This document shows, piece after piece, positions 57,136-64,000 of a DNA stretch of 64,000 bases. Source of the DNA: Elymus sibiricus (Eukaryota; Streptophyta; Magnoliopsida; Poales; Poaceae); assembly GCA_039707655.1 (NCBI GenBank), contig CM077671.1:305598509-305662508 (forward strand). The letters run 5' to 3'. Positions within the stretch are counted from its first letter, which is position 1; each line of letters starts with the position of its first letter. The position numbers were made by a program, and so were the translations under genes. Below the pieces are notes generated by a model. The model was given only the letters and a program-made list of their open reading frames with translations, ran no database searches and had not been told where the DNA came from.

Positions 57136-57175
57136 TGGTTGAATGTCGAAGAATATCCGAGTGGCCTATGTTTTG

Positions 57176-57344
57176 ACGGAATGTTGATTCATTTCCGTTC
57201 TAGCAAATTTCAGGCGCTCCATATGTCCACTTTTTAGCAAAGGTCATGCCAAAAATTTCCGTGATTTTCGGCATGACTTGTGCTAGAAACTAGGACATAT
57301 GGAGTGCCCAGGATTTGCCGGAAGGGGAATGAATCAACATTCCG
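57176..57344. repeat. ~75-nt imperfect fold-back before the second CACTA gene
   Basis: Arm 1 (57176-57250: GGAATGTTGATTCATTTCC.. to ..AAGGTCATGCC) is the inverse of arm 2 (57271-57344: GCATGACTTG.. to ..GAATGAATCAACATTCC) with scattered mismatches, around a ~20-nt loop. Arm 1 is also homologous to the tnp2 leader at 51690-51790, so the fold-back was probably made by inverted duplication of leader sequence. Confidence 0.75.
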
Positions 57345-57407
57345 ACCAAATATAGGCCCCTTTTTCTCTTCATTATATTTTTTATTTACAATTGTTGAAT
57401 AGGAAAC

Positions 57408-60400
57408 ATGTCTTGCCACGCCTCAGCCGGGGGTTCTGCTCGCCTCGAAGAAGACCCCATCGAGGCGGCAAATCACTATTTTGATTACCTGGACGAACAC
57501 CAGATGGGGGTGCATGGTGGCGGCAGTGGCACCAACCCCGACGCCGACGCCGACACCGGCACCAGCACCGGCACCGGCACCGACACCACCCCCGAGACCG
57601 GCAACGATGCTGTCGTAGCCGGTAAAGCACCGAAGCAGAAGAGGTCACGAAGACCAAACGAGCTCGGCATCGGACAAATTGCGGTCACGGAGATGCACCC
57701 CAAGAAATTAGATCCAACAGCGCCGGATGAAGCGCGCTCGTGCTGGGGCAATCAACTAGGATGCATCCTCAGGGAAACCGCCAACATCAACGATGAGAAG
57801 TTGAAGAAGATACCACATATGGAGCACATGCTCCTAAAGAAGTTGCACAATAGGTTCCTGTTCCCCGGCTGCACAGAAAGCAAAGAACCGTGGGACGACG
57901 ACGCCATGACAAAGATAAACAACAAGGCGATGGTGACGTTCACCAACGACTTGTCCGCCTGGAAAGTTCGGGTGAAAAAAGCGATTGATAAGAATGAACC
58001 GTGGTCCAAGATTCATGCTGACAATCCGACACTTACGGAAGAGGACTTTGAAAAATTCAAGGAGACTTGCGCTAAAGATGAAACCAAGAAAAAGTCAGAG
58101 AAAATGAAGGCGCTCCAGGCCAGGAACATGCCTCCCCACCGCCTCGGAAACCGTGGTTACGAGGGGAAGAGGCACGTATGGGCCAAGGAGGACGCCGAAC
58201 GTGAAAGTCACGGAATCCCAGACCCCTTGGCGGAGTTCACCGACCCGCTGGAGCGTGATTGGATCAGGGCCCGGTACAAGTGGGACCGTGTCAAGAAGAC
58301 CTTTTACACGGACCCGAACACGAGGGAGTTCATGAGACTTCTGGTAATTGTTATATTACCACATTATCATATTAGCTTCCAATCAATTCGACTACAAGTT
58401 TTGTCACATTATTAGTAAACCATCCACGTTCCTTTTGTAGAAAGAGCAGCACCAAAAGGCAGCCGAAAGCGACGAGTCGTCACAGTCGTCGACGAGGCCC
58501 AAGTGGGACACCCATTCAACCGGGCCCTGAACATACTGAAAAAGTTCCCGGAGGACACACCGCCGTCCTATGGACGTGTGCACGGCGTCGGAGATGGCGC
58601 CTCGTGGAAGATGTGCTACCACGAGGAGCTAGAGGAAAGAAGGAAGAGAAACTTGCTTACTCAACAGACCATCGACCAGAAGGTCGCGCTTGCGATCAAT
58701 AAGTCCAAAGCTGAGACCAAAGCAGAGTTGGAACAGATAGTCGATGCAAGGGTCAGTGCAGCGGTAGCTGGCGTCACGGCTGACTTCACATCTTCCATTT
58801 CCAGCTTGCTTCTGGCATTTTTTGAATGGACGAAGAAAAATCCAGATAAAGGGCCAGCGGACTTTCCCCTTCCCAGCTACGTCGGGAGCAATTCGGTGAA
58901 CATCGCACCACCAGCACCTGCTCACGCCACCGCACATGCTCCCACTCCTGTTCATAACAGCCCGTCCTCCGTCTCTGGCCTACTCGGCATGCCTTCGTCT
59001 ATGGCTGAGCTCGACGCCCTCACGGTAATTACGCGTCATACCCTTTTCACCAGCATGTCTATATAGTCTTCCGTTTCAATTGCCTTTCGGATGTTTGACA
59101 TCGCTGACATGTCTTCGTAGGCCAACGATACCCCGTGCACCCTACTGTACGACATCAAGGGTCAGAAGGTGGCCGTGGGAAAGGCAACGATCGTGAAGCC
59201 AAAGGACCGCATGTTCCACAACCGAGAGATGCCCGATGGCGTCTTCAAGGTTAACGTGGCCAGTGTCTTAGCGGGCTTCGAGGATTTGCCTCCTCCGGTA
59301 CCAGTCGATGACGAGGAGACCCCTCAATGGATTGGCGCATGCAAGAGCTGGTTCTTGCCTTGGCCGAAGACTCTTCTTCATGTCGAGGCGCCCAGTATCA
59401 CACCAACGACAGGTTCTCAAGAAGGTATGAACACCACCCCACCTAGCAAATTACCTACACCTGTCGTGGCGGGTGATAGCGGACGACGCGAGGGAGAGCC
59501 TCCATTAGTGCCAGATGACGTCGCCCCCGTTGTCGAAGAAGCAAATGTTGATGATGACATGGAGGAGGAGGATGATGACCCAGACAAGTATTTCAATACC
59601 GCCTATGATGATGGAGGATTGATGGCTCTGGACGACGAAGACTCAGGCTATGAGCGTGGAGATGATGACTTGATGCTGCTTGATTTGCCGGAGCCGGAAC
59701 GTCCTAAGGCGGAATGCAAAAAGTCTCTCTTCAAGCGATCCTCGCAGGAGACGCCTCCAGATGCCGCCTCTACCCAGCAACAACCCGAGGGCCGTCCACT
59801 GATTAGCCCGACGACACTGGGGGTGACAGTTAGGGAAGGTATGGTGGGCTCACTACCGCCACCCGCCAAGAAGCAAAGGAGGAGACCGGACAGGAAAGGC
59901 CCTAAAGGCGCCAGAGCTGCTTCAAGCAGCCAGCCGCCTCTGAAGCCCCGGGAGGTAGACAAAATACCTGTCGTAGGTGCGGAGCGTTTCCATGTCGCCA
60001 GCCACCCGATCCTACCTCAGAAAGCGCTAGAGGACATACTGAACAATGATCTAAGGAGACTTCATGATGATGTGCTGGCCAGAGAGAAAAGCCTTCTCAT
60101 CTCGGAAAAACCAGGATACCCGCTTTACGCGGCTCAGGTGCCGGGTGGGAAGTTGTACGTCAAGGGATGGCCCGCGGATAAGTTCATCCTGCGATTTGAC
60201 TACATCTACGACATGTTCCACATGACCAAGCTGGATTTCCAGTTCATCCGCATGTATGCGCTGTATCTCAACTACATCATCAGGATCGAGAACATAAAAT
60301 ATATCTGCGTCGCAGACCCATACCATATGCACGAGAGCTTCTTGGATGTCTGCAAAGAGCACCGTGACTATGCGAGCAAGTACATTGGCGGCTTCATGAT

Positions 60401-61120
60401 CGCTAATAAGAACAAGGAAGCGAATCTCCTGGGTTATCATCCCACGTAAGTCATCCGCGCATATCCTTTCGTAAGTGTTAATCATTCCTTTGCAAGCATG
60501 GAGGCAAATTTGAGGTGTACTTAATTTGCGCAGCGGGGGGGGGGGGGGGGGGCGCCGTCCTCATCGTTTTGTACCCAGAATACTCCCATGCTATATACTT
60601 GGACTCATCGAAGAACATCAAGAAAAAGGATTACAAGCACATAAAGAGTGTTCTCGATAGTGCCCTGTTAACCTTCAGCCTGTCTGGTGGATATATGAAG
60701 GTGAAAAAGCACAGGAAGAACGGGCTGGTTTTCAGCCATAAGACCGACTTCTGCTGCATCCAGCAACCGCACAACAGTAAGGCTGATGGATTCTACCTCA
60801 TGCATCACCTGCTCGAGTTCAGAAGGGATAATCAACGCCATCGCATGTCAGCTACTACCAACGATGCCGAGATTGTCAAGTGGGCCACAAGCATAGGAAA
60901 GACACCGGATCATCGAATCCGAGTTGAGTTTTATCATGTATAGTGTGAACTTGCCCAAGTGATCATGAAGCAGGTCCTCGAACCAACAGGGATGTTCTAC
61001 CATGGGCCAATCACGCGAGATGATGTCCGAGCACTGCTAATCGCTCAGCGTCTGGACCTGAAGCCTTTCAAGAAGCTCGGGTGCTTCCTCCCTGACTATG
61101 AAGATTGGACCGAGGACTGA
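57408..61120 (+). pseudogene. CACTA second gene: En/Spm-type plant transposase protein with degenerate Ulp1-like domain, broken
   Basis: The start is MSCHASAGGSARLEE at 57408. Exons are 57408-58343, 58441-59024, 59121-60445 and 60534-61120, with GT/AG junctions. Exon 1 has a TGT repeat (DADTGTSTGTGTDT) and a PF03004-like region (CWGNQLGCILRE, WDRVKKTFYTD). Exon 2 continues KEQHQKAAESDESSQ but shifts frame near 58505 before FNRALNILKKFPED. Exon 3 ends in a domain typical of these proteins (YVKGWPADKFILRFDYIYDM). Exon 4 matches an Ulp1-like fold (VLIVLYPEYSHAIYLDSSKN), but the His segment is replaced by an 18-G run and the Cys position reads ADGFYLMHH. A TAG lies at 60941-60943. The last residues are LPDYEDWTED. 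By position it is the counterpart of the second gene at 29474-33118. Confidence 0.8.
60535..60552 (+). repeat. Run of 18 G at the start of an exon
   Basis: The run follows the CAG acceptor (60531-60533) by one base and is followed by CGCCGTCCTCATC. It lies where related proteins have the GHW motif of the Ulp1-like domain. Such a run may be a real expansion or a sequencing or assembly error. Confidence 0.9.
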
Positions 61121-61362
61121 TTGTCGTTGACAATATATGTGTCACTAGCGTCCAGACGAAACTATGTGATGTAATTAAACCGTGGTCCTGAACTAGCGTA
61201 GATCGCTCTAGTTAATTAGTTTGGGTATGAGGAACTTCGTCATTTATGTTTACTATAGGTTGCTTGTATTTTGCTAATTATGCCTCTTTGTTTTCTTAAG
61301 TACATTATGTTGCATATTATCGTTCAGTTCATCAACTGACGATGCAGGTACATAGATCAGAG
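61121..61362 (+). other. Spacer between the second CACTA gene and the small ORF
   Basis: About 240 bp of AT-rich DNA. The last part (CTGACGATGCAG) ends in a good splice acceptor before the small ORF, so a spliced leader is possible. Confidence 0.4.
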
Positions 61363-61650
61363 ATGGCGAAGGACTGCTACGCCGTGTTCGTTGGGAGGGT
61401 TCCAGGAGTCTATGACCACTGGCCAGATGCTCAGGCCCAGGTGGACAAGTACCCCGGTGCTAGCCACAGAGGGTTCGACAGCAGAGCCGAAGCGGAAAGT
61501 AGTTACTTGAGGTGGACGCTCCGGCAAGAGCGGGGGCGGAACCGTCGGTTCCTCAAGTACTACATAGTCGCGGTCTTGCTCATGCTGATCGCTCTTCTCT
61601 TCTACATCATGGTTGAGATAGAGATGATGAAACTTGTGTGTGTGCCATGA
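61363..61650 (+). CDS. Small protein with RNase H1 N-terminal (viroplasmin-like) domain and a membrane helix
   Basis: The start MAKDCYAVFVGRVPGVYDHW gives 95 aa. Residues 4-50 match the short fold found at the N-terminus of eukaryotic RNase H1 (PF01693), which binds RNA/DNA hybrids: YAVFVGRVPGVYDHWPDAQ, then PGASHRGFDSRAEAE. After a basic linker (RQERGRNRRFLK) there is a ~22-residue hydrophobic segment (YYIVAVLLMLIALLFYIM), a predicted membrane helix. An in-frame ATG exists at 61342, but the CAG acceptor at 61345-61347 and the domain start favour 61363. The ORF is intact although the two large genes of the element are broken. It is on the same strand and 240 bp after the second gene, inside the CACTA ends. 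Function in transposition is unknown. Confidence 0.7.
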   Translation: MAKDCYAVFVGRVPGVYDHWPDAQAQVDKYPGASHRGFDSRAEAESSYLRWTLRQERGRNRRFLKYYIVAVLLMLIALLFYIMVEIEMMKLVCVP

Positions 61651-61875
61651 CCATGCAGTTGCACTTATTCGAGACATGTCATGACTTGTGTATCGCTATT
61701 TTCGAGATGTGATGATATTTGTGTTGAATGATGATGATGATGGTATGACGAGACTACTGTATGTGTATGATATGATGAGAATAGTGTATGTTTATTGTGA
61801 TCTGATGAAACTACTGTATAGAGCCTGTATAAATACATCACAAATACGTAGAGGGGGTATGAATCTATGAAAGCA

Positions 61876-62110
61876 GGAATACTAACAGCAGCGCTGGAAG
61901 GCATCTAGCAGCAGCGCTGGATTAGCAGCAACGCTTGCCTTTCTGCAGCGCTACAGATAGTTAGCAGTAGCACTGGTCAGTGCAGCGCTACTGCTAACCA
62001 GACTTAGCAGTAGCGGTGCACCAACCAGCGCTATTGCTACAACTTAGCTGTAGCGCGTTAGCAGTAGCGCTGGACCCAGCGCTACTACTATAGGTTTTTC
62101 AAGCGCTACT
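61876..62110. repeat. Right subterminal repeat array of the second CACTA element
   Basis: Many half-sites of AGCAGTAGCGCTGG / CCAGCGCTACT occur in both orientations, the same motif as at 50853-51185 and 55655-55850. Confidence 0.9.
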
Positions 62111-62132
62111 AGTAGGGTTTCTCCTAGTAGTG

Positions 62133-62375
62133 TTATCGAACCAGTAGGAGGATCACCACCACCCTATAAGCAGCACCTGCACACAAACAACAAATACTTG
62201 CAACCCGACGCGAAAGAGAGGTTGTCAATCTCTCTACGGTAAAAAGATAGATTAGGTAGTGGTAGATAGGAGAGATAGATCTCTCAAGAACACAAAATAA
62301 AAAGAGTAAATATGCAGCAATATATTTTTTGGTTTTTGGTTTTGTAGATCTGAAAACAAAGATTGCAAAAACGTA
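62133..62375 (-). mobile_element. Gypsy-type internal leader, right part
   Basis: This continues the retroelement cut by the second CACTA insertion. On the minus strand it reads from the LTR toward the left: ATTGACAACCTCTCTTTCGC, then GTTTGTGTGCAGGTGC, then CTACTGGTTCGATAACC. It is the untranslated leader after a 5' LTR; the exact LTR/leader border (about 62340-62400) could not be fixed. Confidence 0.6.
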
Positions 62376-63612
62376 GATCGGAAAGCAATATGATGTAAAA
62401 GTAGACCCGGGGGCCGTAGGGTTCACTAGTGGCTTCTCTCATGTGTATAGCACATGGTGGGTGAACAAATTACTATTGGGCAATTGATAGAAAATCGAAT
62501 AGTCATGACGATATCCAAGGCGATGATCATTATATAGGCATCACGTCCAAGATAGATAGACCGACTCCTGCCTGCATCTACCTGTATTACTCCACACATC
62601 GACCGCTATCCAGCATGCATCTAGTGTATTAAGTTCATGGAAAAACGGAGTAATGCAATAAGAACGATGACATGATGTACACAAGATCTATTCATGTAGG
62701 AATAGACCCCATCTTGTTATCCTTAATAGCAACGATACATGCGTGTCTTGCTACCCCTTCTGTCACTAGGAAAGAACACCGCAAGATCGAACCCATCACA
62801 AAGCACCTCTTCCCATGGCAAGAAAAATCGATCTAGTCGGCCTAACTAAACCAAAGATTCGAAGAAGAAATACGAGGCTATAAGTAATCATGCATATAAG
62901 AGATCAAAGAAGACTCAAATAATATTCATGGATAGAAACTGATCATGAACTCAAAATTCATCGGATCCCAGCAACCACACGGCAAAGGTTTACATCAAAT
63001 AGATCTCCAAGAGACCATTGTATTGAGAATCATAAGAGAGAGAGAAGAAGGCATCTAGCTACTGCCTACGGACCCGTAGGTCTATGGTGGACTACTCACG
63101 CATCATCGGAGAGGCACCTATGAGGAAGATGAACCCCTCCGTGATGGTGTTTAGATTGGATCTCGAGATTCTGGAACTTGCGGCGGCTGGAATTGTGTTT
63201 CGTTGAATCCCCTAGGGTTTTTGGAATATTTGGGAATTTATAGGCATCAGAGGTGGTGCGGAGGGGCCTCGTGGAGGGCACAACCCATCAGGGCGCGCCG
63301 GGGCCCCCTGGCGTGCCCTGGTGGGTTGTGCTCTCCACAACCCACCTTCCTGGCTCTTGTTTGGCCCACTGGGTGTCTTCTGGTCCAGAAAAAATCTCCA
63401 AAAAGTTTCGTCGCGATTGGACTCCGTTTGGTATTGATTTTCTGCGAAGTAAAAAACAAGCAAAAAACAACAACTGGCACTTTGGCACTATGTCAATAGG
63501 TTGGTCCCAAAAAATGATATAAAGTTGTTATAAAATGATTGTAAAACATCCAAGAATGATAATATAACAAGATGGAACAAGCAAAAATTATAGATACGTT
63601 GGAGACGTATCA
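62376..63612 (-). mobile_element. Gypsy-type LTR, type A, minus orientation
   Basis: On the minus strand it begins TGATACGTCTCCAACGTATC at 63612 and runs left for about 1.2 kb through AGTCTTCTTTGATCTCTTAT and GATGCATGCTGGATAGCGGT to about 62376. A TATA-like GCCTATAAATTCCC lies near 63240. It is followed on the left by leader-type sequence and preceded on the right by a polypurine-type tract, so it can serve both as the 5' LTR of the element on its left and as the 3' LTR of the element on its right. Confidence 0.75.
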
Positions 63613-64000
63613 GCATCCCCAAGCTTAATTCCTACTCGTCCTCGAGTAGGTAAATGATAAAAACAGAATTTTTGATGTGGAATGCTGCCTAACATGTTCA
63701 TCACATACTTTTCTTTTGTGTAGCATGGACATTTGGACTTATAATGATTCAAAGCAATAGTCTAGTTTTAACATAATGACTTAAATACTCAAGCATGTCA
63801 ACAATCAACCATGTCTTTCAAAATATCAACACTAAAGAAAGTTATCCCTAGCTCATCATGCTCAATCATTGATCCATTCATGAAACACACTCAAATATTA
63901 GCTATGCCCAATGCTCAAGTACGATCATAGTGCCCCCTAGTTGGTGCTTATAAGAGAAGATGGAGACTCAAAGCAAAAATAAAAATTGCATAAAGTAAAT
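63613..64000 (-). mobile_element. Gypsy-type internal region, 3' end, running off the window
   Basis: Just right of the LTR the minus strand reads GAGTAGGAATTAAGCTTGGG, a polypurine-type tract typical of this group, then non-coding 3' internal DNA (TATAAGCACCAACTAGGGGG). No gag or pol is visible in this short piece. Confidence 0.65.

Larger units (their letters stand above)
50824..62132 (+). mobile_element. CACTA (En/Spm-type) transposon, 11,309 bp, TSD TTA
   Basis: The right end, read inward, is CACTACTAGGAGAAACCC. The left end is CACAACTAGGAGAAACCT, with the fourth base of CACTA changed from T to A. TTA is duplicated (50821-50823 and 62133-62135), and removing the element restores continuous retrotransposon sequence. 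Subterminal arrays are built on AGTAGCGCTGG / CCAGCGCTACTA. Plus-strand genes are tnp2 (about 51850-55379, broken), a second gene (57408-61120, broken) and a small intact ORF (61363-61650). An internal array of the same motif lies at 55655-55850. Confidence 0.93.

Noticed and set aside
1..64000. tRNA, rRNA, bacterial-type operons, riboswitches, phage genes or plasmid origins
   Set aside because: None was seen. The intron-containing genes, LTRs, CACTA, Harbinger and Stowaway elements all indicate a plant nuclear genome.

Overview
The window is nuclear DNA of a grass, almost certainly a Triticeae species (wheat, Aegilops, barley or rye group). The evidence is one monocot-type transcription-factor gene with GC-rich exons, set in nested transposons of well-known Triticeae types: CACTA elements with 'AGTCCCGGTT' subterminal repeats, LTRs starting TGATACGTCTCC, a BARE/Angela-like LTR starting TGTTGGAAAT, and Stowaway MITEs. 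No bacterial operons, CRISPR arrays, rRNA or tRNA genes were seen. Transposon family names come from memory and were not checked by a search.

Layout. 1-5255: 3' part of a Gypsy-type LTR retrotransposon with an antisense multi-exon gene (PF04195-type) and its 3' LTR. 5256-11241: low-gene DNA with a possible B3-domain remnant (minus strand) and a tiny poly-A retro-insertion. 11245-13711: a complete-ended PIF/Harbinger element (TSD TTA) carrying only a broken Myb/SANT-like ORF1. 14090-19763: a ~505-bp tandem repeat split by a 4.1-kb LTR unit (TSD ATGTT). 19764-24480: intergenic DNA with a Helitron candidate and a nested Stowaway. 24480-28000: the one intact host gene, a three-exon INDETERMINATE DOMAIN (IDD) C2H2 zinc-finger gene of the SGR5/IDD14-16 (rice LPA1) clade, 493 aa. 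28919-40685: an 11.8-kb CACTA element (TSD AAC) with a broken tnp2 transposase and a second gene ending in an Ulp1-like protease domain, both on the minus strand. 40757-45510: a Mutator-like element with ~300-bp TIRs and a ~650-bp tandem array. 45724-48831: a short CACTA derivative and three truncated LTRs. 48832-64000: minus-strand Gypsy-type DNA split by a second CACTA element (50824-62132, TSD TTA).

The IDD gene is the only likely functional host locus. The two CACTA elements share one plan: terminal repeat cluster, leader, tnp2, internal copy of the terminal-type repeat cluster, GC-rich leader, second gene with an Ulp1-like C-terminus, other terminal cluster. In the plus-strand element the leaders ahead of the two genes are also homologous, the leader of the second gene contains a ~75-nt fold-back, and there is a small intact third ORF (RNase H1 N-terminal/viroplasmin-type domain plus a membrane helix). 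These are the most interesting signals in the window. The large element genes carry frameshifts or stops, so neither CACTA copy looks autonomous.
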